Source: Achromobacter animicus
GTDB taxonomy: Bacteria > Pseudomonadota > Gammaproteobacteria > Burkholderiales > Burkholderiaceae_B
DNA length: 64,000 nt
Direction of reading: 5' to 3'
Assembly (NCBI RefSeq): GCF_902859585.1
Contig: NZ_CADIJM010000003.1
Location: forward strand, 558,001 to 622,000
Both the position numbers and the translations under genes were made by a program. How positions within the stretch are numbered: position 1 is the first letter of the stretch; each line of letters begins with the position of its first letter. Below, piece after piece: positions 19,900 through 29,136 of the stretch. The notes below the pieces were generated by a model that saw nothing but the letters and a program-made list of their open reading frames with translations, made no database searches and was not told the origin of the DNA.

Positions 19900-21036
19900 A
19901 TGGATTGCCGTTTTGAAGACCGGCTTGCCGGTCGCGCGCTGCGCCTCGACGGGTTTTGCGACCGGATCGAGGCGCGCGCCGCGGCCGAGGTCGCCCCGGC
20001 GCTGGCCGCCATCGACGCCGCGCGGCGCGAAGGCCGCTGGATTGCCCTGCTGCTGGACTACGAGCTGGGCGAATGGCTACTGCCCGAGGCCACCCGGCCC
20101 GCGCCGGCCGGGCCGTGGACGCCGCCGCGCGACGACGGGCGCCCCCGACTGACCGCGCTGGTGTTCGACCGCAAGATCGACGAAGCGCCGTGGGACGCGC
20201 CGGACGCCGACGCGCCCACAGCGTCCATCAGCCTGCCCGCACCGCGCATGACCGAGCCCGCCTACGTACGCCAGATCGACGCCATTCGCGGCCTGATCCG
20301 GGACGGCGAGCTGTATCAGGTCAATTTCACGCAGCCGCTCGACGTCGGCTTCCAGGGCGATCCGGGCACGCTGTATCGCCGCATCGCGGCGCGCAATCCG
20401 GTCGCGCACGCAGCCTACATCCAGGACGGCGATCGCACGGTGCTGTCGTTTTCGCCCGAACTGTTCGTGCGGCGCGAGGGCGCCCGGCTGACGACCCGGC
20501 CCATGAAAGGCACCGCACCGCGACATGCCGACCCGGCCGAGGACGAACGCCTGGGCCAGGAATTGCTGGCCAGCGACAAGAACCGCGCCGAGAACCTGAT
20601 GATCGTGGACCTGCTGCGCAACGACCTCGGACGGCTGGCCGAGCCGGGTTCGGTGAAGGTCGACGCGCTGTTTTCGTTGGAGCGATACCCCACGGTCTGG
20701 ACCATGACGTCCACCGTGTCGGCCACCGCGCCGCACGCCACGCTGTCGGACGTGCTGCACGCCCTCTTTCCCTGCGGATCGATCACCGGCGCGCCGAAAG
20801 TAGCGGCCATGCGCCGCATCCGGCAAATGGAAACCGCCCCGCGCGGTCTGTATTGCGGCAGCATCGGCTGGCTGGCCCCGGATGGCGACTTCTCGCTCAA
20901 CGTCGCGATCCGCACGCTGGTCCTGGACCAGCAGGGCCACGGCGTCTACAGCGTGGGCGGCGGCATCGTCTACGATTCGGACCCGGCCGGCGAATGGCAG
21001 GAATGCCACTGGAAGGCCCGCATCCTGCGCGCCTGA
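19900..21036 (+). CDS. pabB: Aminodeoxychorismate synthase component I (short form)
   Basis: 378 residues, starting six bases after the uvrA stop. This is a chorismate-binding enzyme of the TrpE/PabB family in its short form, without most of the N-terminal domain. Core motifs are RDGELYQVNFTQPL, DRTVLSFSPELF, RPMKGTAPR, RAENLMIVDLLRNDLGR and FPCGSITGAPK. It converts chorismate plus ammonia to 4-amino-4-deoxychorismate for folate synthesis. A class IV aminotransferase gene downstream is the expected lyase partner, and a glutaminase component (PabA/TrpG) would be encoded elsewhere. PRMKGT-type motif and pairing with PabC support PabB over TrpE. Confidence 0.88.
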   Translation: MDCRFEDRLAGRALRLDGFCDRIEARAAAEVAPALAAIDAARREGRWIALLLDYELGEWLLPEATRPAPAGPWTPPRDDGRPRLTALVFDRKIDEAPWDAPDADAPTASISLPAPRMTEPAYVRQIDAIRGLIRDGELYQVNFTQPLDVGFQGDPGTLYRRIAARNPVAHAAYIQDGDRTVLSFSPELFVRREGARLTTRPMKGTAPRHADPAEDERLGQELLASDKNRAENLMIVDLLRNDLGRLAEPGSVKVDALFSLERYPTVWTMTSTVSATAPHATLSDVLHALFPCGSITGAPKVAAMRRIRQMETAPRGLYCGSIGWLAPDGDFSLNVAIRTLVLDQQGHGVYSVGGGIVYDSDPAGEWQECHWKARILRA

Positions 21037-21140
21037 CGGCGCAAACCTCACGGCCGGTAGTAGCATAGAGCGCGGCCCGCGCAGCCCGGCCAGGCGCGGC
21101 CCCACTCAGCCGGCCCCGCGCCTTATTCCAGGAGAGTCCC

Positions 21141-21773
21141 ATGCAACCCGAATTGATCGAGACCATCCTGGTTGAAGCCTCGGGCAACGTGCCGCTGCTG
21201 GCGCGCCACCTCCACCGCCTCGAAGCGTCATGCAAGGCCCTGGGCTATGTCTGGGGCGGCCGCGATGTCGAAGGCGACATCCTCGTCGCCGTCATGTCCC
21301 TGGGCTCCGCCGGCCCGCACCGCCTGCGCCTCCTGGTCGCGCGCGACGGCAGCCGCCACATCCAGACCGCCGTCCTGCCGCCCCTGCCCGCCCACCAGGA
21401 AGTCATGCTGGCGCCCGAGGCGCTGCGCTCTTCCGAACCGCTGCTGCGCTACAAGACCACGCACCGCCCCTGGTACACCAAGACGATCGAATGGCTGCCT
21501 TCGCATCCGCACATCTTCGATCTGGTCTATCTGAACGAACGCGGCGAACTCTGCGAAGGCAGCCGCAGCAACGTCTATCTGCGCCTGGGCGACGTCTGGT
21601 ACACCCCGCCCGTGGACAGCGGCTGCCTGCCGGGCGTGCAGCGCGCGCAACTGCTCGACGACGGCAAGACGAAGGAACGCGTCCTGACGCTGGCGGACCT
21701 GCATGCCGCCGACGAAATCCGGTTGTCGAATGCGCTGCGCGGATGGTTCACGGTGACATTCCGCGACGCCTGA
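21141..21773 (+). CDS. pabC: Class IV aminotransferase, probable aminodeoxychorismate lyase
   Basis: 210 residues, shorter than E. coli PabC (269) but typical of the compact form found next to or fused to PabB. Fold-type IV PLP signatures are a Lys in KTTHRPWYTKT, LNERGELCEGSRSNVYLR and DSGCLPGVQRAQLL. It would eliminate pyruvate from aminodeoxychorismate to give p-aminobenzoate. It is 104 bases after pabB with a good ribosome site (CCAGGAGAG). The pairing with pabB is the main reason for the specific call. Confidence 0.8.
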   Translation: MQPELIETILVEASGNVPLLARHLHRLEASCKALGYVWGGRDVEGDILVAVMSLGSAGPHRLRLLVARDGSRHIQTAVLPPLPAHQEVMLAPEALRSSEPLLRYKTTHRPWYTKTIEWLPSHPHIFDLVYLNERGELCEGSRSNVYLRLGDVWYTPPVDSGCLPGVQRAQLLDDGKTKERVLTLADLHAADEIRLSNALRGWFTVTFRDA

Positions 21774-21819
21774 CATCCGCTCGGGGCGAACGCGCATTGC
21801 AAAAGCCGCGCCGCTGAAG

Positions 21820-21842
21820 AATAATTGCGACTGATTCTTATT
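21820..21842. promoter_or_regulatory. Candidate Fur box before the FecI-like sigma gene
   Basis: AATAATTGCGACTGATTCTTATT lies 24 bases upstream of the FecI-like start. The core TGCGACTGATTCTTA agrees with the 7-1-7 Fur model TGATAATnATTATCA at 10 of 14 positions and resembles Fur sites common in front of fecI genes. It predicts iron repression of the sigma/anti-sigma/receptor unit. Confidence 0.6.
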
Positions 21843-21865
21843 GGCATCATGTCAGCGGCTTCATC

Positions 21866-22381
21866 GTGTCTTCCTCCCGCCCCGGGGCGCCCGCCTGCAT
21901 CGAATCCCTGTATTGCGACCACCACGGCTGGCTGCAGGAATGGTTGCGGCGCCGCCTGGGCAACACCTTCGACGCCGCCGATATCGCGCACGACACGTTC
22001 GTGCGCCTGTTCCGCAACCAGGAACCCATCTGCGAACCGCGCGCGTTCCTGACCACCATTGCCCGCGGCCTGGTCATCAACCATTGGCGGCGGCAGGATC
22101 TGGAACGCGCCTACCGCGACACGCTGGCCACCGTCGCCGACACCCTCCATCCCTCGCCCGAAGACCGCGCCCTGCTGATGGACGCGCTGTCCGAACTGGA
22201 CGCGCTGTTGAACCAGCTCAATCCCAAGGCCCGCACGGCCTTTCTGCTGGCGCACCTGGAGGGCCTGGGCTACGTCGAGATCGCCGCGCGCCTGGCGGTG
22301 TCCGAACGCATGGTCAAGAAGTACATGGCGCAGGCGATGCTGCACTGCCTGACTTCCAGCCTGGCGGCCACCGCACCATGA
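21866..22381 (+). CDS. FecI-type ECF sigma factor
   Basis: 171 residues from a GTG start at 21866; the nearest ATG (21849) is out of frame. Sigma-70 region 2 covers HHGWLQEWLRRRLGNTFDAADIAHDTFVRLF and PRAFLTTIARGLVINHWRRQ. Region 4 is near GYVEIAARLAVSERMVKKYM. This is the iron-starvation subgroup that directs RNA polymerase to the promoter of its cognate TonB-dependent receptor. It overlaps the FecR-like gene (ATGA), with a Fur-box-like site just upstream, the standard layout for Fur-repressed, ferric-siderophore-induced uptake. Confidence 0.9.
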   Translation: MSSSRPGAPACIESLYCDHHGWLQEWLRRRLGNTFDAADIAHDTFVRLFRNQEPICEPRAFLTTIARGLVINHWRRQDLERAYRDTLATVADTLHPSPEDRALLMDALSELDALLNQLNPKARTAFLLAHLEGLGYVEIAARLAVSERMVKKYMAQAMLHCLTSSLAATAP

Positions 22382-23358
22382 CGCCCGCCCCCAGCGCGCC
22401 CAGCTTCAAGGTGCTGCAAGAGGCCGCCGAGTGGTTCGCCGTGCTGCGCGCCCCCGCGGTGCCGCCCGGCGAGCGCCAGCGCTGGCGCCAGTGGCATGAC
22501 GCCGATCCCATGCATCAGGCCGCCTGGCACCGCGTGGAGGCCATCAGCGGCAAGTTCGACGACCTGCCGGGCGTGGACAAGCCCACCGCGCATCGCATGC
22601 TGGACGCCGCCGCGGCAAAACGCTCGCAGCGCCGCAGCGCCCTGAAGATGCTGACGGCGCTCTGCGGCACCGGCTTGGGCGTCTGGGCCGCGTCCCAGAC
22701 CACGCCTTGGCGCGCCTGGACCGCAGCCCATCACACCAGCGTGGGCGAACGCCGCCAGATCCAGTTGGCCGACGGCGGCACCTTGTGGCTCAACACCGGC
22801 AGCGCGGTCGACGTGGACTACGGACCGCAGTTGCGTCGCGTGGTGCTGGTGGCCGGGGAGATCCTGGTCAGCACCGCGCCGGACACGCAGTCGCCCGCGC
22901 GGCCCTTCGTGGTCGACACCGCCGAGGCGCGGCTGCGCGCGCTCGGCACGCGCTACGCGGTCTACCAGGAGGACGACGCCAGCCGGGTCGCCGTCTTCGA
23001 GGGCGCGGTGGAAGTGCGCCCCAAAGCCGCCGGCGCCGCGACCCTGATCGTGCACGCCGGCCAGCAGTCCCGCGTCACCCGGGCGGCCGCCGCGCCCCCC
23101 GAGCCCGCCGAACCGGCGCGCGAATCCTGGTCGCGCGGGCTGCTGATCGCCGAGAACATGCGCCTGGCGGACTTCATCGCCGAGCTGTCCCGCTACCGGC
23201 GCGGCTATCTGGCCTGTGCCCCCGAGGTGGCCGACCTGCGCATCGTCGGCGCCTATGCGCTGCCGGACACGGACCGGGTGCTGAGCGCGCTGGCCGCCAC
23301 GCTGCCCGTGCGCATCCAGGCGCCGATGCCGTGGTGGGTGACGGTGGTGCCGCGCTGA
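22378..23358 (+). CDS. FecR-type transmembrane anti-sigma regulator
   Basis: 326 residues from the ATG in the overlap with the sigma gene (MTPAPSAPSFKVLQEAAEWF). It has the FecR N-terminal cytoplasmic domain with ERQRWRQWHDADPMHQAAWHR. A membrane segment lies around LKMLTALCGTGLGVWAAS (about residues 87-104), then the periplasmic FecR domain with GERRQIQLADGGTLWLNTGS and VFEGAVEVRP. It relays receptor occupancy across the inner membrane to the ECF sigma factor and keeps it inactive without ligand. Confidence 0.9.
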   Translation: MTPAPSAPSFKVLQEAAEWFAVLRAPAVPPGERQRWRQWHDADPMHQAAWHRVEAISGKFDDLPGVDKPTAHRMLDAAAAKRSQRRSALKMLTALCGTGLGVWAASQTTPWRAWTAAHHTSVGERRQIQLADGGTLWLNTGSAVDVDYGPQLRRVVLVAGEILVSTAPDTQSPARPFVVDTAEARLRALGTRYAVYQEDDASRVAVFEGAVEVRPKAAGAATLIVHAGQQSRVTRAAAAPPEPAEPARESWSRGLLIAENMRLADFIAELSRYRRGYLACAPEVADLRIVGAYALPDTDRVLSALAATLPVRIQAPMPWWVTVVPR

Positions 23359-23461
23359 CGCCACGCGTTGCAAAAAGATTTCAGGACCGAGGTTCCCTTT
23401 TCGGATGCCACGTTTGGCATACGGGGTGAAGACCCTCTTCCTTCCCCACGAAAGGCTTTCC

Positions 23462-25852
23462 ATGCACTCCTCGTCCCTTACCCGCCGCACCGCGCTGTCG
23501 CTGGCGATTTTCGCGGCCCTCCTGGGCATTGCTGTCACGGCGGCCTCGCCCGTGCACGCGCAGGCTGCGCCGGCCGCCTCGGCCAGCCGCGACTTCGACA
23601 TCGCGCCCGGCGCGCTGAGCCGCGTCATCACCCAGTTCGCGGCGCAGGCCGGCATCCAGGTGTCCGTCGACGCCGCCATAACAGCCGGCCGCGACAGCCC
23701 CGGCCTGCGCGGCCGCCATTCCGTGCCGAGCGGCTTCGGCGCCCTGCTGGCCGGCACCGGCCTTGAGGCGGTCCACCGGGGCGGCGGCGAGTACACCCTG
23801 CGCCCCAGCCCCGCGGCGCCGGGGGTGGTGACGCTGCCCGGCGTCACGGTGACCGGCTCCACCAACGCCGCCCTGCAGCAGGACGGCTTGGCCAGCGACG
23901 GCTACCGCGCCTCGCTCGTGCAGTCGGTCGGCGCCCTGGGCGGCATGGATCTGCAGCGCGCGCCCTTCGCCATCAACGTCGTGCCCCGTGAACTGCTGCA
24001 GAACGTGCAGGCCCAGTCGCCCGACGACGTCTACAAGATCAGCCCGTCCGCCATGACGCAGACGCCCCAGATCAGCGGCTGGGCGCCCATGGTGAAGATT
24101 CGCGGGTTCAACAGCTACGACCGCGCCGAAGAAGGCCTGCGCCGCTCCTTCGGCTTTGCGGCATCCATCGAAGACAAGGAACGGGTCGAGATCCTGAGCG
24201 GGCTGTCGGGCTTCCTGTTCGGCGCGGCCTCGCCCGGCGGGATGGTTAACTACGTCTACAAGCGCCCCACGCAGGAGCGTCTGAACAGCGTCACGGTCGG
24301 CAACTACGGCGGCGGCCAGTATTACGTGCACGGCGACTTCGGCGGTCCGGTCGACAGCAATGGCAAGGTCGGCTACCGCGTCAACCTGGTGCGCCAGGAC
24401 GGCGACACCGCCGTCGACGACCAGAAGATCGACCGCAGCCTGGCCAGCGCCGCGCTCGACTTCAACATCACCGACCGCTTCAAGCTGGAGCTGGGCGCCT
24501 CCTACGGCGACTACAAGATGGACGCGCCCAACTCCTACTGGTTCTTCCGCGACGGCGTATCCCGCCCCACACTGGACACGAAGAAGAACTGGAGCCAGCC
24601 CTGGATCCGCGATGAAACCGAAACGCGCAAGTGGATGGCCCGGGCCACGTATGAAGCCAGCGACCACCTGACGCTGCGCGTGGCCCACCTGCGCGAATAC
24701 CAGGACCGGCCCGTGCAGTACCACACGATGAATTCCGTGCGCTCCGCCGGCGAATACTTCCAGCTGCGCCAGAAGGTCGGTCCCACGCGCACGGAATCCG
24801 AGGCATGGCAGGCGCTGGCCGACATCTCGTTCGCCACGGGCCCGGTCGATCACAAGATCACCATGGGGTACTACGGCTACACCGACCGGCAATGGCAGAA
24901 CACGTGGTTCCCCAGCACCGGCTACCAGGGCCCGTACAGCCTGGATTCGCCCACGCACGTGCCGGAACCGGACTGGGCCACGACGCCGGCCAAGTCGATG
25001 TACTTCTCCAGCCGCATCCGCAACGACAACTTCATGATCGGCGATCTGGTGCGCTTCAACGATCAATGGTCCGCGCTGGTCGGCATCAACCGCAGCACCA
25101 TCCAGACGACCGACCGCAACGCCGACGGCAGCCTCAGCCAGCCCGACTATGACCGCGGCAGGAACTCGCCCAACGCGTCGCTGATCTTCACGCCCGTGCC
25201 GTGGATGACGGCGTACGCCACCTACATCGAAGGTCTGGAACAAGGCGGCGTGGCGCCCGAAGACGCCGCGAACGCGCTGCAGGTCATGGCGCCGATGCGC
25301 AGCAAGCAGAAGGAATTGGGCCTGAAGGCCGAGGTCGGCGGCGTGCTCGTGAGCGGCGCGCTGTTCGACATCGAGAAGGCCTACGAATACACCAACGACG
25401 CCAACGTCTACGGCCAGGACGGCGTGCAGCGCCACCGCGGCGCGGAGGTCTCGGCCATCGGGAAGGTCACGCCCGCATGGACGGTCGTGGGCGGCGCCAC
25501 CTGGCTGCATGCCCGCGTCGAAGGCGGCGCCAATGACGGCAAGGATCCCTTGAACGTGCCCAAGTTCATGGCCAAGCTCTACTCCGAATACGCCCTGCCC
25601 TTCGCGCCCGGCCTCAGCGTCACGGGCGGCGTCTACCACGTCGGCAAGCAGTGGTCGTCCGCCACCAACGTCAGCCGCCTGCCGTCCTACACCACGTTCG
25701 ACGTCGGCCTGCGCTATGCGGCCCAGGTCTCCGGGCGGCCGCTCACGCTGCGCCTGAACGTCAACAACGTCACCGGCCGGGACTACTGGCTCAACAGCTA
25801 CTACCTCGGCAGTCCACGCAGCGTCGCGCTGTCGGCGCAGATGCAGTTCTGA
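23462..25852 (+). CDS. TonB-dependent siderophore receptor with signalling (STN) domain
   Basis: 796 residues from ATG at 23462, placed before a clear signal peptide (TRRTALSLAIFAALLG to AHAQA). An N-terminal secretin/TonB short domain (FDIAPGALSRVITQFAAQAG) contacts the FecR-type protein. The plug follows (LQRAPFAINVVPRELL, ERVEILSGLSGFLFGAASPGG), then a 22-strand barrel ending in a terminal Phe (SAQMQF). It imports a ferric siderophore; the STN domain marks it as a transducer for the sigma/anti-sigma pair just upstream. A short inverted repeat ATGCCA-cgtt-TGGCAT (23405-23420) sits in its leader. The ligand is not predictable. Confidence 0.92.
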   Translation: MHSSSLTRRTALSLAIFAALLGIAVTAASPVHAQAAPAASASRDFDIAPGALSRVITQFAAQAGIQVSVDAAITAGRDSPGLRGRHSVPSGFGALLAGTGLEAVHRGGGEYTLRPSPAAPGVVTLPGVTVTGSTNAALQQDGLASDGYRASLVQSVGALGGMDLQRAPFAINVVPRELLQNVQAQSPDDVYKISPSAMTQTPQISGWAPMVKIRGFNSYDRAEEGLRRSFGFAASIEDKERVEILSGLSGFLFGAASPGGMVNYVYKRPTQERLNSVTVGNYGGGQYYVHGDFGGPVDSNGKVGYRVNLVRQDGDTAVDDQKIDRSLASAALDFNITDRFKLELGASYGDYKMDAPNSYWFFRDGVSRPTLDTKKNWSQPWIRDETETRKWMARATYEASDHLTLRVAHLREYQDRPVQYHTMNSVRSAGEYFQLRQKVGPTRTESEAWQALADISFATGPVDHKITMGYYGYTDRQWQNTWFPSTGYQGPYSLDSPTHVPEPDWATTPAKSMYFSSRIRNDNFMIGDLVRFNDQWSALVGINRSTIQTTDRNADGSLSQPDYDRGRNSPNASLIFTPVPWMTAYATYIEGLEQGGVAPEDAANALQVMAPMRSKQKELGLKAEVGGVLVSGALFDIEKAYEYTNDANVYGQDGVQRHRGAEVSAIGKVTPAWTVVGGATWLHARVEGGANDGKDPLNVPKFMAKLYSEYALPFAPGLSVTGGVYHVGKQWSSATNVSRLPSYTTFDVGLRYAAQVSGRPLTLRLNVNNVTGRDYWLNSYYLGSPRSVALSAQMQF

Positions 25853-26026
25853 AGACGCGGACTCAATCAGACCCTGTCGAAAAGCAAAGCCTTGATGCGC
25901 AGTCGAATCGATGACTTACGGCGATGGCCAAATATTTACGGCTGCGCGTCCTTTTTCTCTTTCGGGCATTAATTACCCTGTGGGGGTCGAGTGTCCCTAA
26001 TTGCGCAAGTTAATAAGACAGAGATG

Positions 26027-26935
26027 TCAAACTTGCTCCGTAATCCAGTCCGTCAGCGCAGGCAAGTCATGCGCCCAAAAAAGTGAAAGCCCGCGCCCCT
26101 GAGCATCAATTAAGTTGTGGAGCTTAAAGACCCCTCCCAGAACTGCCGCCGGCACTACTTGTCGGATTCCGAACTCGCGCAACCACGTCGCGGCCTTGGC
26201 AGCGGCGTCATTGTTGAGTCGCTTGACAGAGTTAGTAGAGGAATTGGAGACTTTGCACTCAATGGCTAATACTCGGCCGTCTCGTAGGCCTACAACAACA
26301 TCCGCTTTACGACCCCCTAGTTCGCTTTCCGAACAGTACTCGCCACGCCCAGGAGCTTGAGCTAAAACCGATATACGGCGGGACGAGACTGGCGTAAAGC
26401 CTACGGCGTCCAGCGAGGCAAAAACCGCGGCCTCCTGCTCACGCTTACCTTCACTTCGACGTCCAGTCTCGAGACGACGCGATGCGATTAGCGCGGCAGA
26501 TGAAACGACCGCGGCCTGCCGCTCAGCCTCCGTTGGGTCACGGCCTTCGACCACCCAAGGAAACCGCCTGCGATCTAGACCGCTCAGAATGACACTGCGA
26601 ATTCGTGCCACCATTTCAGGGTCGCGTCTAATCCTCTGCTTTGTCAGCACCCCCTCCGCAACCACCTTCAAGTCGTCCTCTGAGATCGGAGGCCCAGCTA
26701 GGTATCGAAACGATTCCAGCAGCCTTGGAGTCGTCAGTACGTCGACCAAGCTCCCATCAAGGTCAGTTAAGTCAACAGTCGACTCCAGCAGTTCCTCAAC
26801 GACACCTTGGTATTCGTCGAAGTGAGCCACGTACTGCTCAAGCGGCTCCTCCATGCGGCGACGGCGAAAAATTTCGATCGCCTGTGCCCGCTTCAACTCC
26901 AACTGTTCGGACGTCCAAACTGGCGGTTGGGTCAT
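26027..26935 (-). CDS. XamI-family type II restriction endonuclease
   Basis: 302 residues. The C-terminal part has a PD-(D/E)xK nuclease core: Asp212 in ELGGRKADVVVG and ECK at 226-228 in VLAIECKVSNSSTNSVKRLN. The sequence resembles the XamI family, whose founding member cuts GTCGAC, and the adjacent adenine methylase supports this. Its ATG overlaps the methylase stop (ATGA), so the two are translationally coupled with methylase first, which helps protect the host on entry. Base composition is clearly lower in GC than the flanks, a sign of transfer. The exact recognition site is inferred only from the family. Confidence 0.8.
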   Translation of the reverse strand: MTQPPVWTSEQLELKRAQAIEIFRRRRMEEPLEQYVAHFDEYQGVVEELLESTVDLTDLDGSLVDVLTTPRLLESFRYLAGPPISEDDLKVVAEGVLTKQRIRRDPEMVARIRSVILSGLDRRRFPWVVEGRDPTEAERQAAVVSSAALIASRRLETGRRSEGKREQEAAVFASLDAVGFTPVSSRRISVLAQAPGRGEYCSESELGGRKADVVVGLRDGRVLAIECKVSNSSTNSVKRLNNDAAAKAATWLREFGIRQVVPAAVLGGVFKLHNLIDAQGRGLSLFWAHDLPALTDWITEQV

Positions 26936-28527
26936 GTGGCAGTCTCTTTCAACAAACTAGGCGAAGGCACAAACAACCGCTCCATCTCTCCGGGCTCAAA
27001 CTTTGTCAGCCCGCCGGCATAGGTGCGGCCGTCAAGCACACTAATACCCGTGCAGAGGTAGTCCACCAGCTTTCGCAACTGCGCTTCCGACAGCGGTTCT
27101 CTAGGATACAAGCCATGCGCAATATTGATGTGTCGTACCGCCACAGCGTTCCGAACGAACTTGGGGGCGCTCCGCGCCATGTACGTCGCTAAGATTGGAG
27201 CTGGGGCCCGCATGCCCACCGACCACCACGCACGCCTATTTCGAGCAACATAACCTTCATGCGCGCCACGTTCACGCGCAGCCCTCAGGAAGCACTCAAC
27301 ACCGGCACGTTCTTCGAGCTCAAGCTCATCAAGGTCGTCAGGTAAATCAACGACACTACGAAGCATTGACGCATCATCGAGGATGCGTCCGGCAGCGATC
27401 AATTCTCGAGCCTTCGTTACGCTTCGTAGTTTGTATCGATCTGGAACGCCGCTGGCATCTGCGTTAGCAATGAATACTGCGTTGGCGCCCGTCACAGTAC
27501 CTCGATGCACTCGGCAAAGTTCACCCAGTTCAACAAAGCCCTCAGGGCAACCTCGGCTTGCATGCGTCAGACGTGACCATCGCGATTCCAATTCAAGCCG
27601 CTCTCGTCGCACGGGTTTGCCGCCACTAAGATCGGTCAAGTCTTTCATTCGTTGAACCCGCCGCAGACGCACCGACGTAGGCTTGGAGCCGATCTGAAAC
27701 GTCGTAATTGCGGCAGTGGTTGCTGCGTCCGGAAATGGTGATGCAGTGGGCTCCACGATAACGATTCCTTTGCCCCCAAGAGGACCAAGAAAGAGCTCGC
27801 GTAGGAGTTGGCCGTAATTAACATCCAGCCATTCGGCGGCGGTGATAAACGATCCATGATCTCCGGGTGCGGCGCGCATCACGGTCGCGAGAAAAAAATA
27901 TATGTGTAGACCTGCTAACTGACTCGCCTTGAGGCCATAACCCGCCGCCGTCTCTGCAAGCCACCGCTTCCATTCAGCATTGATCTGATGATGGCGAACG
28001 TAAGGGGGATTTCCAATGAAAAGAGTTCGGCCAGCGAATGTGTCACTCGAAGAACGGTAATCCACCAAATCTACGCGACCACGCTTCGCAAAGCCGTTCG
28101 CAGCCAGATTTGCCCGCGCCATTAGTGCGGCGAGCGGATCGACCTCAAGTCCAATAAGTTGTGCATTGCCAAAGGTGCGGCCAGCTGCACACAAAAACCG
28201 AGCGGAGCCTACGCCCGGGTCGACAACACGGTCAGGCGCCGGCTGCTCAGAAGCCCACGCCATCATGGCTTGAACGATCCCGTCGGGTGTATATGTGGCT
28301 CCAGAATTTCGGCGGACCTCTGCGCTTCGAAGTCGCGAAAACGAAGCCCCGAGAGGATCGCCGCCCTCGCGTATTTCTTCCCGGAGGCGCTTCACCAGAT
28401 TCCGATTAACAGGCGCAGCGTTATGAGCAAGCTCGGCCTCCGCTCGGGAAAAACCTGCAACGTCAACAGCCCCAAGCTCTATTGCTGCTGCCGCCAAAGA
28501 AGCTTCAGTGACCAGTTCATCTACCAT
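26932..28527 (-). CDS. N6-adenine DNA methyltransferase of the XamI-type R-M system
   Basis: 531 residues from ATG at 28527; a TTG at 28536 in the same frame, overlapping the previous stop, is an alternative start. Motif X GATYTPDGIV is near residues 76-85, motif I DPGVGSARF at 103-111, and the catalytic motif IV NPPYVRHH from 173. This order is that of gamma-class amino-methylases related to M.SalI/Eco57I-type enzymes. The C-terminal half is the target-recognition region. It modifies adenine in the site cut by the partner nuclease. It is the middle gene of a tightly overlapping three-gene cluster, with low-GC codon use. Confidence 0.85.
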   Translation of the reverse strand: MVDELVTEASLAAAAIELGAVDVAGFSRAEAELAHNAAPVNRNLVKRLREEIREGGDPLGASFSRLRSAEVRRNSGATYTPDGIVQAMMAWASEQPAPDRVVDPGVGSARFLCAAGRTFGNAQLIGLEVDPLAALMARANLAANGFAKRGRVDLVDYRSSSDTFAGRTLFIGNPPYVRHHQINAEWKRWLAETAAGYGLKASQLAGLHIYFFLATVMRAAPGDHGSFITAAEWLDVNYGQLLRELFLGPLGGKGIVIVEPTASPFPDAATTAAITTFQIGSKPTSVRLRRVQRMKDLTDLSGGKPVRRERLELESRWSRLTHASRGCPEGFVELGELCRVHRGTVTGANAVFIANADASGVPDRYKLRSVTKARELIAAGRILDDASMLRSVVDLPDDLDELELEERAGVECFLRAARERGAHEGYVARNRRAWWSVGMRAPAPILATYMARSAPKFVRNAVAVRHINIAHGLYPREPLSEAQLRKLVDYLCTGISVLDGRTYAGGLTKFEPGEMERLFVPSPSLLKETAT

Positions 28528-28532
28528 GGCAT

Positions 28533-28865
28533 TCAATTCAGTAGGTCGGATTGACGGGGGGTGGTGCGCGTACGCTTTAACGCTTCGGCCCGATCAGGGC
28601 GAGCCGACCGAATGCGGCCCGGCTCAAAGTACATGGAGTCAACAGAGAAATGTGTAATTCCGAGGCCTCGTAGAAAAACAGCCAAATTGGTCAAGTTTGA
28701 GAAAATGCGAACACTGCCACGCGTACTTCCCAAAGTTCGCTCTGTGTCACCACATCGAACGGACACGGCGAAGCCCCCATGCTGACCTATCGCAGATGCC
28801 GAACTGATAGATTTTGTTGTAACCAGTTCCCGTAGTGTGTTCTCGCGGATAGTGGCGCCGCTCAT
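28533..28865 (-). CDS. Small ParC-like (partition-associated) protein heading the R-M operon
   Basis: 110 residues from ATG at 28865 (MSGATIRENTLRELV); the frame stays open upstream but the palindromic promoter region lies there. It recalls small plasmid/ICE partition-associated proteins annotated ParC or KorC-like, with the pattern GGFAVSVRCGDTERTLGSTRG, then FLRGLGITHFSVD and an Arg-rich tail ALKRTRTTPRQ. Its stop abuts the methylase start, so it belongs to the R-M operon. It may be a DNA-binding regulator of the operon (a control-protein role) or a relic of a mobile element. The function is not established; there is no classical helix-turn-helix that I can point to. Confidence 0.6.
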   Translation of the reverse strand: MSGATIRENTLRELVTTKSISSASAIGQHGGFAVSVRCGDTERTLGSTRGSVRIFSNLTNLAVFLRGLGITHFSVDSMYFEPGRIRSARPDRAEALKRTRTTPRQSDLLN

Positions 28866-28900
28866 AGGTCTAGCCTGATAGTGAGATAGGACACATGATA

Positions 28901-28922
28901 GCGCGCAATTATCATTGCGCGC
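28901..28922. promoter_or_regulatory. Perfect inverted repeat in the R-M operon promoter (operator candidate)
   Basis: GCGCGCAAT-tatc-ATTGCGCGC is a perfect 9-bp inverted repeat with a 4-base centre, 36 bases before the ParC-like ATG. On the minus strand a good -10-like TATCAT directly follows it (28895-28900), and a TTGGCG lies on its upstream side about 19 bases from that -10, so the palindrome sits between the promoter elements. This is the usual position for a repressor operator. Confidence 0.6.
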
Positions 28923-29136
28923 CAATCGGATAACATTAAATGCTGCAATTTCGGCAAATTTCCGCTGACTTAGGCTGGCAATGCCGCAACTGTCAGGCAG
29001 CCATGCCCAAGAAAGACGTGAAGCCACTGCTTTTCAGCCGCCCGGCCCCCATGAGCGACGTGCGGCCCCCCAATTGTGGATTTGACATGCGCAAGCGAGA
29101 TTTAGGCAGGGTGGACAACTCCCTCAACGACGCCAT

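Noticed and set aside
26932-28536. TTG at 28536 as the methylase start
   Set aside because: Possible because it overlaps the previous stop, but the ATG at 28527 is only three codons inside and is a stronger codon. Kept as the alternative.
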